From: Butyricimonas faecalis
GTDB taxonomy: Bacteria > Bacteroidota > Bacteroidia > Bacteroidales > Marinifilaceae
NCBI RefSeq assembly: GCF_003991565.1
Contig: NZ_CP032819.1
Coordinates: 1,674,001 to 1,738,000, forward strand
Direction: 5' to 3'
DNA length: 64,000 nt
Part shown: piece by piece, positions 29,855-40,001 of the stretch
Numbering within the stretch: the first letter of the stretch is position 1
Layout: each line of letters starts with the position of its first letter
The notes under the pieces: generated by a model
Told to the model about the DNA's origin: nothing
Database searches by the model: none
What the model saw: only the letters and a program-made list of their open reading frames with translations
Made by a program: the position numbers and the translations under genes

Positions 29855-30841
29855 TTATCCCCTTAACGCATAAAATTTACGCCTCAAAGGCAAATAAACG
29901 ACCAACAACACGACCAATGCAATCATGAAATACATCAGCGTACGCTCGGGTGCATACACCAACACCAACAAATACCCCACATTAACAATCGCCTGCACTC
30001 CCATGTAAATCAAAGAAACTGATAAATGGGGAAATTTTCCCTCGTTAGCCAACAATTGATACAAATGTTTCCGGTGGGGTTGACCAATATTTTCTTTTAA
30101 CAAGATACGATGTATAATCGTCAACACCCCATCTATCCCGTAAACAGCTAAAAATATTAATACCGAGACGTGTCCGGTAGGTATTATAAAGTTCCCCAAC
30201 AAAAAGAGGATAATAAAAGCCATTGATATAGCCCCCACATCCCCGGAAAAACATTTGGCACGAGAACGGAAATTATAAAAATTAAATACAAACAACGAAA
30301 GTATTATCACAGGAATAAACCCCGTCGGCGCTATTGGGAGAATCCAAGCATCGATTCCCCATAACGCCAACATGGCAACCAGGCTATATCCTCCGGTAAT
30401 ACCGTTAATACCATCCATGAAATTATAAATGTTGAGTATGGCCAATCCGAAGAACAAAGCCACAACCACGAAAAATAAAGTCTCAACCACGTATCCACAC
30501 GAGACTTCGTGGACACCCAACTGTAAGAGAAGCAATAACAGAGAAAAGGTTTGGACCAAAAGACGGATCTTGGCAGAAAGCGGGTGCATATCATCAATAA
30601 AACTCACCAAAGCCACCAATGTCAACCCACACAAAAACCAAGGTGCGAAAAAATCAAAGATCAATCCATACACGAGTACCCCTAAATAAAAAATCACCCC
30701 ACCTCCTCGTAGGGTAATCGCATGATGAGAACTCCTTGCATTAGGAATATCCAAAATATTATACCGCTTGGCTATCTTAAAATAAATGTTCTCCAGCACG
30801 AAAAGCAGCAAGAGAACAAATCCATAGATCCAATTTATCAT
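29855..30841 (-). CDS. WecA/WbpL-like polyprenyl-phosphate sugar-1-P transferase
   Basis: This 328-residue membrane protein of the MraY/WecA family has about ten hydrophobic segments. It shows the Asp-rich SFIDDMHPLSAKIRL, the catalytic NFMDGINGITGG and the sugar-recognition region with HRKHLYQLL near the C-terminus. It would load a HexNAc-1-phosphate onto undecaprenyl phosphate to start a repeat unit. Its start overlaps the preceding epimerase/reductase stop by 4 bases. With that neighbour and the WbpM-like dehydratase it resembles the WbpM-WbpV-WbpL set that makes and transfers QuiNAc or FucNAc. Confidence 0.9.
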   Translation of the reverse strand: MINWIYGFVLLLLFVLENIYFKIAKRYNILDIPNARSSHHAITLRGGGVIFYLGVLVYGLIFDFFAPWFLCGLTLVALVSFIDDMHPLSAKIRLLVQTFSLLLLLLQLGVHEVSCGYVVETLFFVVVALFFGLAILNIYNFMDGINGITGGYSLVAMLALWGIDAWILPIAPTGFIPVIILSLFVFNFYNFRSRAKCFSGDVGAISMAFIILFLLGNFIIPTGHVSVLIFLAVYGIDGVLTIIHRILLKENIGQPHRKHLYQLLANEGKFPHLSVSLIYMGVQAIVNVGYLLVLVYAPERTLMYFMIALVVLLVVYLPLRRKFYALRG

Positions 30842-31740
30842 TTCTGTTGCTTAAACGATTCAACCATCTCACGTATTCCATCCTCCAAAGTATAACGAGG
30901 CTCATAACCGATAGCACTCAATGCTAACTGACGATCAATAACCACATCTCCCCAGAGTTTCTGATACAGATCAGGACGAACCTTCTCTACCAGCTTCAAA
31001 AATATGGAAGGAGAAGGCAAATTTATCGTGTGTACCCCTAATTGACGAGAAATTTCCTCGATCACGTTACGCGTAGAATAAGGAACTTTATCCGTCGGAT
31101 AGAATACTCCTTCAACCTCTTTCTCCACTGCTAAATGAATAAATTCAACCAGATTTTTCACATTAATAAAATCACGACTATTCCGGGCAGAACCAAAAGG
31201 TAGCGGAATATGTTTATTTACCAAACGAATCAAACGCAACATATTACCCGGAGCCATACCTCCCCCATAAGCCATCGGAGGACGAATAATCGCAGTTTTA
31301 AACTCCCGATCGCTCATTGCCACTAACTCTTTATCTGCTTTAAGTTTAGAACTTCCGTAATAAGTCTGTGGTCTTTCCGGGGTTGTCTCAGAAATTCGAC
31401 TGGCACAACCAAAGACCGCTATTGTACTCATCTGTACGAACTGACGTACTCCAGCCTGTTTTGCTTTCTGTGCTAACAAACAAGCCATCCGATAATTCAC
31501 GTCATCATAAAGCTCTTGATCTTTTACCTCGGGACGATGCACAATAGCCGCAAAATTTATTACCGCATCAAATCCTGAAAATGCCTCAACAGGCATATCT
31601 CGAAATGCTTTCACAACGATCTCCTTCTCGTATCCTGTCGGTCTACGACTGTAACACGTGATAGAATCCGTTGATACATATTTATTTATAAATTGCCCAG
31701 CAATAAAACTATCTCCTCCAATAATCAATATTTTCTTCAT
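30838..31740 (-). CDS. NAD-dependent sugar epimerase/reductase (WbpV-like)
   Basis: This 300-residue SDR protein starts MKKILIIGGDSFIAGQF with the NAD loop, then NFAAIVHRP, QMSTIAVFGCASR, and YYGSSKLKADKEL with the catalytic Tyr-x3-Lys, and RPPMAYGGGMAPGN. It resembles WbpV/WcaG-type 4-keto-sugar reductases paired with WecA-like transferases. The likely role is reducing the 4-keto-6-deoxy-HexNAc from the WbpM-like enzyme. An ATG 12 bases upstream (31752) is also possible. The substrate is inferred from the neighbour. Confidence 0.82.
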   Translation of the reverse strand: MKKILIIGGDSFIAGQFINKYVSTDSITCYSRRPTGYEKEIVVKAFRDMPVEAFSGFDAVINFAAIVHRPEVKDQELYDDVNYRMACLLAQKAKQAGVRQFVQMSTIAVFGCASRISETTPERPQTYYGSSKLKADKELVAMSDREFKTAIIRPPMAYGGGMAPGNMLRLIRLVNKHIPLPFGSARNSRDFINVKNLVEFIHLAVEKEVEGVFYPTDKVPYSTRNVIEEISRQLGVHTINLPSPSIFLKLVEKVRPDLYQKLWGDVVIDRQLALSAIGYEPRYTLEDGIREMVESFKQQK

Positions 31741-32240
31741 TCCTTGATCCATTTAAAACGGCATAAACTTCTAGCTTTCCCATATACATGGGATATCATT
31801 ATTATTTCATCTTAGCGTGTTTAAAAATAGGATACGCTCTCTCCTTTTATCCTCCCCTCTTTTACGTCGTATAGACCTCAGATGTTTTATTAGTTCTCAT
31901 ATATACCAATAATAGTGTTGTGTGTGTTGTTTTTAATCAAGATGTAAAAGTACATCAATGGTTGCGTCATAAAATGATGTTTTTTGTTTTTAACAAACTA
32001 TTAACAAATACATGTATCACAAATACATATATACACAATATAATCAAACAATTACACCTCCACCAATGTCTATTAATTCAAATTACACACATACTATTTA
32101 CATTTATTTTTATATTTATTATCCATTCATAAATGTTCGATACCAATACAGCTATATTAAATTCATCTCTACATCCAAAATTCTTCCTATATTTGTCACA
32201 CATAAAAGGCTCCAATCTTTTCACTCAAATTTCTAGAACA
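31741..32240. other. 500-base divergent spacer between the two polysaccharide blocks
   Basis: This very AT-rich spacer separates the - strand WbpV-like gene from the + strand sulfotransferase-like gene. No convincing protein is encoded. It contains a small palindrome, GATGTAAAAGTACATC, near 31942-31957, a T-rich stretch after it, and a good + strand -7 motif at 32188-32195. Base composition changes sharply here, marking the left border of the AT-rich cluster. Confidence 0.55.
32188..32195 (+). promoter_or_regulatory. putative -7 element of the AT-rich polysaccharide operon
   Basis: TATATTTG matches TAnnTTTG about 45 bases before the ATG at 32241. No clear TTTG lies 19-21 bases upstream. Confidence 0.45.
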
Positions 32241-33266
32241 ATGAATGAACAAAAATACAAAATCGTAACATGTGCAAGTTTCGGAAATACAGGTTCTGGA
32301 ATTGTTACAGATTATCTATTAGAATTTCCATCTATTCATAATCCAGGAGATTATGAATTCCGTTTTTTACAAGATTATGGTGGAGTATCAACCCTAGAAG
32401 ATGCTTTGCTACACAATCAACATAGAATGAACACGGATATTGCGATACGAGATTTTATTCATTATATCGAATATCAATCTGGAGATTTATTAGCAAAACA
32501 TTACGAGAAATTCTTCAAAGGTGCTTTCAAAAAAATAAGTTATGAATTTATCAATAAACTTATAGATGTTGAATGGCCCGGTTACTGGGAGCATCATCAA
32601 ATTATTGCCCCAAAAACGAAACGATTGTTTATGTATAAGTTATACCCAAGAATTCGACGACTTCTAGGCGGTAATCGCAAATATATAGCCCGTTATCTCC
32701 CGAAATCTCCGATGTATTTCTCCAATCCAGAACCAGAATATTTTTATCAATGTGTAAAAGAATACATGGAATCTCTTTGTGAGTCTCTTGATCCTCAACA
32801 CAAATTTGATTTTATATATTTCGACCAATTGCTTCCTCCAACAAATGTGAATCGTTATTTCAATTATTGCAACAACTTAAAGGTAGTTATCGTTGACAGA
32901 GATCCTAGAGATCACTATATCGATAATTATTTTTATTGGAGAGAGGGATGGATCCCTTTAGATTTAGATAAATATATTGCCCTTTATAGAGGTATTCGTA
33001 AAAAACTTATATTTGAACCGGAAAATTCAAATATACTGAGAATAAAATTTGAAGATGCCATTTATCACTATGACGAATTTGCAGAACAAGTCAATGCATT
33101 TCTTGGTTTAAAAAAAGAAGATCACCTTTTTCCAAAACGCAACTTTGATCCTGCAATATCGATAAAAAACACTTGTTTATGGAAACGTTATCCCGTTCCT
33201 CAAAGTGTTTTAGAAAAAATAGAAAGAGAGTTACCTGAATTTTGTTATCCATTCGAAAGATCTTAA
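32241..33266 (+). CDS. sulfotransferase-like protein
   Basis: This 341-residue protein has, after the first strand, CASFGNTGSGIVTDYLLEF, a loop like the 5'-phosphosulfate-binding motif of PAPS-dependent sulfotransferases. VVIVDRDPRDHYIDN, in the second half, resembles the 3'-phosphate-binding strand and helix (RxPRDxxxS). A late NCVNAFLGL-like region near residue 285 also fits the family. The start at 32241 is chosen because the 36 residues upstream are low-complexity and overlap the promoter. It is the first gene of the AT-rich cluster, so it may sulfate a sugar of the repeat unit. The family call is moderate; the acceptor is unknown. Confidence 0.6.
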   Translation: MNEQKYKIVTCASFGNTGSGIVTDYLLEFPSIHNPGDYEFRFLQDYGGVSTLEDALLHNQHRMNTDIAIRDFIHYIEYQSGDLLAKHYEKFFKGAFKKISYEFINKLIDVEWPGYWEHHQIIAPKTKRLFMYKLYPRIRRLLGGNRKYIARYLPKSPMYFSNPEPEYFYQCVKEYMESLCESLDPQHKFDFIYFDQLLPPTNVNRYFNYCNNLKVVIVDRDPRDHYIDNYFYWREGWIPLDLDKYIALYRGIRKKLIFEPENSNILRIKFEDAIYHYDEFAEQVNAFLGLKKEDHLFPKRNFDPAISIKNTCLWKRYPVPQSVLEKIERELPEFCYPFERS

Positions 33267-33350
33267 TACCCAAGGTTCTTTCATGCAATTATGTATAACC
33301 CTACTAAAAAGTAGATTCAATTATTTTCAGAACGTTCAAAATAAAAATAT

Positions 33351-35168
33351 ATGCAAGCAATTATTCTGGCAGCGGGAATGGGGAAAAGACTAGGAGAACT
33401 AACCCAAAATAACACGAAATGCATGGTTAAAGTTAACGGTATTACTTTAATCGATCGCTTAATGACTCAACTCTCCGAATTGAGTTTAAAAAAAATCATC
33501 ATCGTCATTGGGTATCAAGGAGAAAAACTACGTTCTTATTTAGGTGATAATTATTTAAACACAAAAATAGAATACATCTACAATCCTATATACGATAAGA
33601 CCAACAATATATATTCACTTGCATTAGCCAAAGAATCATTACAAGAAGATGATTCTCTTCTAATTGAATCTGATTTAATATTTGATAATTCACTATTCCG
33701 AAAAATAATTGACAACCCATATCCTGATATTGCATTGGTAGATAAATACGAATCTTGGATGGATGGCACAATGGTCACGCTGGATGAAGAAAATAATATT
33801 GAAAATTTTGTTTCCAAAAAAGCATTTAAATATTCAGATGCACATAATTATTACAAAACTGTCAATATCTACAAATTCAGTAAAGAGTTCTCAAAACACA
33901 AATATGTTCCCTTTCTAGACGCTTATTGCAAAGCTTTAGGACACAATGAATATTATGAACAAGTCCTAAAAGTCATCTCTCGTCTAGACGACACTCATTT
34001 AAAAGCATTACCATTAAATGGGGAAAAATGGTATGAAATTGATGACATACAAGATTTAGACATTGCAGAAACAATTTTCGCTACTAAGAAAGACCAATTA
34101 ATAAAATATCAATCTAGATACGGTGGATATTGGAGATTTCCATCATTATTAGACTTTTGTTATTTAGTAAACCCATACTTTCCTCCTAAAAAAATGAAAG
34201 AAGAATTAAAAGCCAATTTTGACATATTATTGACCGAATATCCTTCTGGCATGAAAATAAATTCTTTACTTGCAGGGAAATACTTTGGTATAAAAAGTGA
34301 TTACGTATGTATTGGAAACGGTGCTGCAGAACTAATAAAAAGTCTAATAGAGAAATTACATGGGAAAATTGGAGTTATATTCCCCACGTTCGAAGAATAT
34401 CCCAATAGGAAAAAACAAGAAGAACTCGTTACCTACATTCCAGATAATCGTGATTTTTCTTATACCGCAAAGGACATTATGAATTATTTCGCAGAAAAAG
34501 ACATTCAGACATTACTATTAATAAATCCAGATAATCCTTCTGGCAATTTTGTTCCAATGAAAGAGGTGCTAGAACTAGCCGAATGGACAAAGAAAAAGAA
34601 TATTCGATTTATAGTAGACGAGTCTTTTGTTGATTTTTCCGAAGGTTATCCCAACAATTCATTACTACATAATAAAACATTAGATGACTATAATCATTTA
34701 GTTGTAATAAAAAGTATTTCAAAATCTTACGGAGTTCCAGGACTTAGATTAGGAATACTAGCATCTAGTGATAAAGCATTAATTGCATGGATAAAAAAAG
34801 ATATTTCCATTTGGAATATCAACTCGTTTGCAGAATTCTATATGCAAATTTTCGGTAAATACGAGCAAGACTATTCAAATGCTTGCTCAAAATTTATCGC
34901 TGAAAGGAAACGTTTTTTATCTGAGCTACAACAAATAGATTTTTTACGTATCATCCCATCGCAAGCTAATTACTTTCTATGTGAAATTATAAAACAATAC
35001 ACATCAAGAGAATTAACTAGATTATTATTAAAACATTACAATATACTAATCAAAGATTGTAGCACTAAATCAGCTTTTAATTCATCCAACTATATCCGTA
35101 TTGCCATTCGAGACACGAATGATAACAACGCATTAGTAAATGCCTTAAAAGAACTTCAAGCAATATAA
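33351..35168 (+). CDS. LicC-like nucleotidyltransferase fused to class I/II aminotransferase
   Basis: This 605-residue protein has two domains. Residues 1-240 are a sugar/choline-phosphate-type nucleotidyltransferase: LAAGMGKRLG, then NTKCMVKVNG, DSLLIESDLIF with the metal Asp, and EIDDIQDLDIAE. Residues 250-605 are a PLP enzyme of the HisC/CobD type: NGAAELIKSL, NPDNPSGN, FIVDESFVDFS, and SISKSYGVPGLRLG with Lys458 as the PLP lysine. CobD-like domains can decarboxylate O-phospho-amino acids, and LicC-like domains activate phospho-alcohols with CTP. One coherent reading is synthesis of a CDP-amino-alcohol (for example CDP-ethanolamine) to decorate the polysaccharide. That is inference; a sugar-nucleotide aminotransferase is also possible. 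Confidence 0.75.
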   Translation: MQAIILAAGMGKRLGELTQNNTKCMVKVNGITLIDRLMTQLSELSLKKIIIVIGYQGEKLRSYLGDNYLNTKIEYIYNPIYDKTNNIYSLALAKESLQEDDSLLIESDLIFDNSLFRKIIDNPYPDIALVDKYESWMDGTMVTLDEENNIENFVSKKAFKYSDAHNYYKTVNIYKFSKEFSKHKYVPFLDAYCKALGHNEYYEQVLKVISRLDDTHLKALPLNGEKWYEIDDIQDLDIAETIFATKKDQLIKYQSRYGGYWRFPSLLDFCYLVNPYFPPKKMKEELKANFDILLTEYPSGMKINSLLAGKYFGIKSDYVCIGNGAAELIKSLIEKLHGKIGVIFPTFEEYPNRKKQEELVTYIPDNRDFSYTAKDIMNYFAEKDIQTLLLINPDNPSGNFVPMKEVLELAEWTKKKNIRFIVDESFVDFSEGYPNNSLLHNKTLDDYNHLVVIKSISKSYGVPGLRLGILASSDKALIAWIKKDISIWNINSFAEFYMQIFGKYEQDYSNACSKFIAERKRFLSELQQIDFLRIIPSQANYFLCEIIKQYTSRELTRLLLKHYNILIKDCSTKSAFNSSNYIRIAIRDTNDNNALVNALKELQAI

Positions 35169-35182
35169 ACAAATTTGATTTC

Positions 35183-35214
35183 TTGCTAAATAGGCAAATT
35201 ATAATCTATATTTG
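35183..35214 (+). promoter_or_regulatory. promoter upstream of the second wzz
   Basis: TTG at 35183-35185, a 21-base spacer and TATATTTG at 35207-35214 form a good -33/-7 pair. Initiation would be about 15 bases before the ATG at 35237. Transcription can probably start again here inside the operon. Confidence 0.55.
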
Positions 35215-35236
35215 TATTCAAAGTAAACATACAAAA

Positions 35237-36163
35237 ATGAAACAAAATATGAGCACACAATTACAAATGAACAATTTAACTAATTTGATTTCGGTCCTTG
35301 TACAAAAGAAAAAAATTATATTTTTTACAATAGGAATTTTTATTATAATTGGAATCGGAACATTTTTCAAGATGAAAACACCTCCTTCTTATTCTGCACA
35401 ATGTTCCACCTTAGTCTTATTCAATAATATAAATAATGACAAAGGAGTAGTTATTCAAAATAATTTCGGGTTAGATAAAAAAGAAAATATTCTTCCATTA
35501 CGACTATATCCACAAATTGCACAAAGTATCCCATTTTTAGTTCAATTAATAGATTCAAATTCTATTACAGATTCAACTCTACTGCGATCTGAAGAACTAG
35601 AAAATATAATACCGATTAAAAATAATTTCAAAATATCTGTTGATGAAGCCAATCAAACCGTTTTCATTGAAGCAAACATGCCAACCCCTATAGAAGCCGC
35701 TCGCCTAGCACTAAAAATACAGCAAACCCTCTGCAATTATTTAATAAATTGGTATTCAAAACAACAAGAACTTGCTATTGTATTATTACAAAACAACATA
35801 AATGAAGTATTAGAAAAAATCATTCAAAAACAACAAGAGCTACAAAAATTAAACTTCACAAAGGCAAAAAAACAACATTCTGTTTCAACTCCCGATCTAA
35901 TAAGATTAGAAACTGAATATCAAACACTCATCACGCTAAATACAACGCTAACCAAACAATTACAACAAAAAAAATTAACTCAACAAAACCTATCAACCTA
36001 TATCACCACAATAGATCCTGTTATTATACCAAATTCTCCAACTAATTCTCCTAGAAGTATAATTTTTTACATAGCAGTATTTGGATTATTAGGAATACTT
36101 GTCAGTTTATATATTGTAATTATTCACCCAATCATCAATTCTTGGAGTAATAAAAATGATTAA
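35237..36163 (+). CDS. wzz: second Wzz-like chain-length protein
   Basis: This 308-residue protein is shorter than its paralogue at 26168. It has a cytoplasmic start, a membrane helix (about 28-48), a periplasmic region with PLRLYPQIAQSIPF and a Gln/Lys-rich coiled coil (about 175-250), then IDPVIIPNSPTNSPRS and a second membrane helix (about 275-298). The ATG at 35237 is chosen because of the promoter just upstream. Having a second Wzz beside its own Wzx and Wzy suggests that the AT-rich cluster makes a distinct polymer. Confidence 0.85.
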   Translation: MKQNMSTQLQMNNLTNLISVLVQKKKIIFFTIGIFIIIGIGTFFKMKTPPSYSAQCSTLVLFNNINNDKGVVIQNNFGLDKKENILPLRLYPQIAQSIPFLVQLIDSNSITDSTLLRSEELENIIPIKNNFKISVDEANQTVFIEANMPTPIEAARLALKIQQTLCNYLINWYSKQQELAIVLLQNNINEVLEKIIQKQQELQKLNFTKAKKQHSVSTPDLIRLETEYQTLITLNTTLTKQLQQKKLTQQNLSTYITTIDPVIIPNSPTNSPRSIIFYIAVFGLLGILVSLYIVIIHPIINSWSNKND

Positions 36164-36193
36164 AGAAACATATAAGATTTTAGCCCTCACAAA

Positions 36194-37483
36194 ATGTCAT
36201 TTATAAGTAATTCTATAAAAGAACAATTCAAAAAACGCAAATATTTCTTCGAATCTTTATTTTGGGGGACTTTAGCTGGTATTCTCAGCCAAGGTTTAAA
36301 TTTCATTGCTAATATTCTCATCGCTAGAATATTAGGAAAACAATTACTGGGAGAATACACGCTATTTATTTCCGCAAACGCAGGCTTACATACTTTTGGT
36401 GTTATTGGGCTCAATGTCATTGCCACTGTTCTAGTTGCCAAATATCTCCATGATAAAGGAAAAATAGGAAGACTGATCCCTGCTATTTATATTATTGTAT
36501 GTAGTGCTTCTCTGATTGTTTCTTTTGTCGGAATAATTCTTCAGTATTTACCTGTTGAGTTTAAAATATGGGAAACTTCCTCCATACTTACCCTTATTGC
36601 TGCAATAATTTGGTTCCTAACAAGTGCTTTAGACTTAGTACAAATTGCAATCTTATTAGGCTTTAAAGCATTCAAAGATGTCGCAAAAGTTAGCCTTTTA
36701 AAAGGAATTATTTCCATAGCAATTACTTATACTTTAGTTGCAAAACATGGTGTACAAGGCGGAGTTTTGGGAAATTCAATTAGTTTCATTTTAAGTTTAA
36801 TCTGTAATTATTACTTCATTAGAAAAAATTGTCAGAAATATACAATCACACTAACTTGGAAACTCTCTAACTCTGTTTATTCTGAAATTTTCAAATTATC
36901 AATTCCTATTTTTAGCGCCGCAATATTTGTTGCACCAGCACAATGGTATGCAAATTATATTATTTATAATACACAAGGAGGAGAAAATGCTTTAAGTATA
37001 TTTGCTATCGCCTATCAATGGTTAGTCTTAATCCAATTTTTCCCAACTCAAATATCACGAGTAGCATTACCATGGCTCACTTCAATGCAAGAAACAAGAG
37101 ATTACAAAAATACCGAAAAACTTGGTTTATATTTTAGCCTTGGAATCGCCACTGTAATCGTAATCTTATCACTTATTTTTTCACATTTTATTATAGAAGA
37201 TTTATATCACTTTGAATATATAACATCCCATGTCGTGTTTAAAATCATTTTATTCACAGGATTATTATCAACTATAAATTTATACCTTGGTCAAACAATT
37301 ATTGCCCACGGAGAAACCTGGATAAGAACAATTGCCGATGCAGCAATCGCCATAACTTTAATTATTACTGTCCATATAATTAATCAGCATGAAGTTATTT
37401 ATGCTTTACCAATAAGTTATTTTTTTTCATTTTTAATGGGAACTATTGTTCTCTGTATATTTAAATATAAACTTAAAATATAA
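36194..37483 (+). CDS. wzx: polysaccharide flippase
   Basis: This 429-residue protein has about twelve hydrophobic segments spread over its length and a short basic N-terminus. FWGTLAGILSQGLNFIANIL followed by ARILGKQLLGEYTL is the start typical of the polysaccharide transporter (MOP/Wzx) superfamily. It should flip lipid-linked repeat units across the inner membrane. It is followed after 4 bases by the polymerase gene, the usual Wzx-Wzy order. Base composition is very AT-rich. Confidence 0.9.
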   Translation: MSFISNSIKEQFKKRKYFFESLFWGTLAGILSQGLNFIANILIARILGKQLLGEYTLFISANAGLHTFGVIGLNVIATVLVAKYLHDKGKIGRLIPAIYIIVCSASLIVSFVGIILQYLPVEFKIWETSSILTLIAAIIWFLTSALDLVQIAILLGFKAFKDVAKVSLLKGIISIAITYTLVAKHGVQGGVLGNSISFILSLICNYYFIRKNCQKYTITLTWKLSNSVYSEIFKLSIPIFSAAIFVAPAQWYANYIIYNTQGGENALSIFAIAYQWLVLIQFFPTQISRVALPWLTSMQETRDYKNTEKLGLYFSLGIATVIVILSLIFSHFIIEDLYHFEYITSHVVFKIILFTGLLSTINLYLGQTIIAHGETWIRTIADAAIAITLIITVHIINQHEVIYALPISYFFSFLMGTIVLCIFKYKLKI

Positions 37484-37487
37484 TACA

Positions 37488-38825
37488 ATGAATTCTATTT
37501 GTACTGTTTTATGTTTCTGCCTATTTGTCTTTTTTCAAATAATTTCAGGTCATTTTCTTGCAATAGAGTCTGGCGTTGTATGTTTCTATTTACTTGTTTC
37601 CAACCTCAGTTATCATAAGTTCAACATTAATTTCAAATATTTATTTGCACCTCAAAACTTTGCTTTTATTATATTTTTCTTTCGACTTTACATTATACCT
37701 TGTATTGCTATATTTTACGGTTATCCAAGTGTCGGAGGATATAATGAAGACTTCACACAAGAAACGATACTTCAAAGTTATATCATCTTACTCTTCATGT
37801 ATATATCCTTTATAAGCGGTTGGACATATTTTCAATTAAAGCCTAGAAATAACGTATATAAATACAAAATAAATCACAAGAAAATTTATATTGTATCCTC
37901 TATTTTTCTTTTATTTGGAATATTCTCATTAATTATATATTTTAGAGATATAAACACCTATCTTTCAAACATTTATTTATCCGAAACAGAAGAAATTATT
38001 GGTTTTAAAAATAAAATTATTCAGTTATGTTCTATTTGGGCTAAATTTTTCCTTCCTTTTGCTATATTGGGATATTTAACACTTATCTGTTTTAATAACA
38101 AAAACATCGTCTTCAAATTTTGTATACTTTTTTTATCTGCCATATTGATATTATTCTTTTCTCTAAATAGTAATAGACAAAGTATGGTATACCCCTTACT
38201 AACTTTATTTGCCGCATTTACTCCGAAAATCATAAAAATCAAGCCTATTCCAGCAATATTGTGTGGTATTATTTGCCTATATTTTCTAATCGCCTTTGCA
38301 GATATACGTACATCACCTAATGCTTCTACAACAGCATACTCCATACAAACACAAGAACTAGCTAAAACAGTTGAACTATATGCAGGAGGAGCACACATGA
38401 TCACTCCAGTCATTGAGAATAATGAGTTCAAATGCACAATCATCAATTCATTTTTCCATAGCCTTCCTGCTATCGGAAAACTATTTAGAGATCATTCTGG
38501 TTTGACTATTTACAATCAACTATATTTCGGATTTAGTAGAAGAAGCGATCTCGTTTTTCATACACAATCTGAATGTTACATGAATGGTGGATATATCTTG
38601 GTTATACTCTTTTTTATCTTAATAGGATATTTTTATGCCTATTTAAATCATATATATATACATAGCATGGACTCTCAATTGCTCTTTCGTGCAGCAATTT
38701 TTTATATTGCCATATTATTTAATTCATCCATTTTACAAAGTTTCCAAGTAATGGGACAATTCTTATTTTACAATGCAATTCCTGCTTTAATTATTCTATT
38801 TTTGTATCGGAAAAACATCAGATAA
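37488..38825 (+). CDS. wzy: O-antigen/capsule polymerase
   Basis: This 445-residue, highly hydrophobic protein has about eleven predicted membrane segments and a large loop near residues 280-370, the usual Wzy plan. The loop has SLNSNRQSMVYPL before it and HSLPAIGKLFRDHSG within it, where catalytic Arg residues of polymerases often lie. Sequence identity between Wzy proteins is low, so the call rests on topology and on the position between wzx and a glycosyltransferase. The ATG at 37488 is chosen over one 42 bases upstream that overlaps wzx. Confidence 0.82.
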   Translation: MNSICTVLCFCLFVFFQIISGHFLAIESGVVCFYLLVSNLSYHKFNINFKYLFAPQNFAFIIFFFRLYIIPCIAIFYGYPSVGGYNEDFTQETILQSYIILLFMYISFISGWTYFQLKPRNNVYKYKINHKKIYIVSSIFLLFGIFSLIIYFRDINTYLSNIYLSETEEIIGFKNKIIQLCSIWAKFFLPFAILGYLTLICFNNKNIVFKFCILFLSAILILFFSLNSNRQSMVYPLLTLFAAFTPKIIKIKPIPAILCGIICLYFLIAFADIRTSPNASTTAYSIQTQELAKTVELYAGGAHMITPVIENNEFKCTIINSFFHSLPAIGKLFRDHSGLTIYNQLYFGFSRRSDLVFHTQSECYMNGGYILVILFFILIGYFYAYLNHIYIHSMDSQLLFRAAIFYIAILFNSSILQSFQVMGQFLFYNAIPALIILFLYRKNIR

Positions 38826-38832
38826 ATTTCTC

Positions 38833-39996
38833 ATGAAAAAGATATTAATTATTCCTTTCACAATATCAACAGGAGGGGGGTCCGAAAAGGTTCTATATAC
38901 CTTAATAGAAGAGCTTTCTAAACATTATCAAATAGATTTGATCGAACGTTTAGAATGTTCTACCCACTCATATCAACTACCCGACAATGTGCGCAAATTA
39001 AAATCGATGTCATTTACAGATAAATATTTACAGATTCACAATGGTAATAGATTTTGGGGACATATTCATCGTATATTACTATCTTTAATGATATTTATTT
39101 TTCCCAAATGGGTATATAAATATTATATTCATTCACGGCATTATGATTTTGAAATTTCTTTCAATTATTTATATACATCATATTTAGTTGCACATAGTCC
39201 TAATTCTTCTTCAAAAAAAATCATGTGGTTCCATGGTTCCATTTATGATCTTGAATGGAAAAACTATCATGGTATAAAACGATATATCTATAAAGCCCTT
39301 TTCAAAATGCAAAAAAATGCATTAAAAAAAGCTGATCATATTGTTCCCATCTCCATAAATACAAAGAAATCAATTGAAAAATTATTCCCATTCAGTCATC
39401 CAAAAATCACAATGATTAACAATGGATACAATTTTAACCACATCGAAATATTATCAAAAGAACCTGTTTCTATTCCCAAAAGAAAAAAATATCGTCTTAT
39501 ATCAATTGGTAGACTTGACCAAAATAAAAATGTCATGCTCCAACTAGAAGCATTATCCATCTTGAAAAAAAACAATTCACAAATAGAATTAATTATCATT
39601 GGAGAAGGAAATGAAAGAAATAATCTCACAAACTATATAAATAACAACCAATTAACAGAGGATGTAATTCTAACCGGATTTTTACCTAATCCTTATCCTC
39701 TTTTAAAAACATCTGATTGTTTATTAGTTTCCTCCTACTCTGAAGGATTTCCCACTGTAATTGTTGAAGCCCTGTATCTAGGAATTCCTGTTGTAACAAC
39801 ACCCGTAGGAGGGACAGAAGAACTTATTCAAGAAGGGGGAAATGGCTATATTTCTGACTATTCACCAAAAATATATGCAAAAAGAATTAATGATATTCTT
39901 TCAAATCCTATAAAAAAATCAACAATACATAAGGGTATCGCAGATTTAACTGTCGAAGAATGGACAAAAAAAATTCAAACAACGCTACTAAAATAA
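38833..39996 (+). CDS. family 4 glycosyltransferase
   Basis: This 387-residue GT-B enzyme starts with a GGGSEKVLYTLIEEL acceptor-side loop. The C-terminal half carries LISIGRLDQNKN and the donor-site signature SSYSEGFPTVIVEALYLGIP with the E-x7-E motif, then VTTPVGGTEELI. It should add one sugar to the lipid-linked repeat unit at the inner face of the membrane. It begins 8 bases after wzy. Sugar and linkage cannot be told. Confidence 0.9.
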   Translation: MKKILIIPFTISTGGGSEKVLYTLIEELSKHYQIDLIERLECSTHSYQLPDNVRKLKSMSFTDKYLQIHNGNRFWGHIHRILLSLMIFIFPKWVYKYYIHSRHYDFEISFNYLYTSYLVAHSPNSSSKKIMWFHGSIYDLEWKNYHGIKRYIYKALFKMQKNALKKADHIVPISINTKKSIEKLFPFSHPKITMINNGYNFNHIEILSKEPVSIPKRKKYRLISIGRLDQNKNVMLQLEALSILKKNNSQIELIIIGEGNERNNLTNYINNNQLTEDVILTGFLPNPYPLLKTSDCLLVSSYSEGFPTVIVEALYLGIPVVTTPVGGTEELIQEGGNGYISDYSPKIYAKRINDILSNPIKKSTIHKGIADLTVEEWTKKIQTTLLK

Positions 39997-40001
39997 AGTA
40001 T

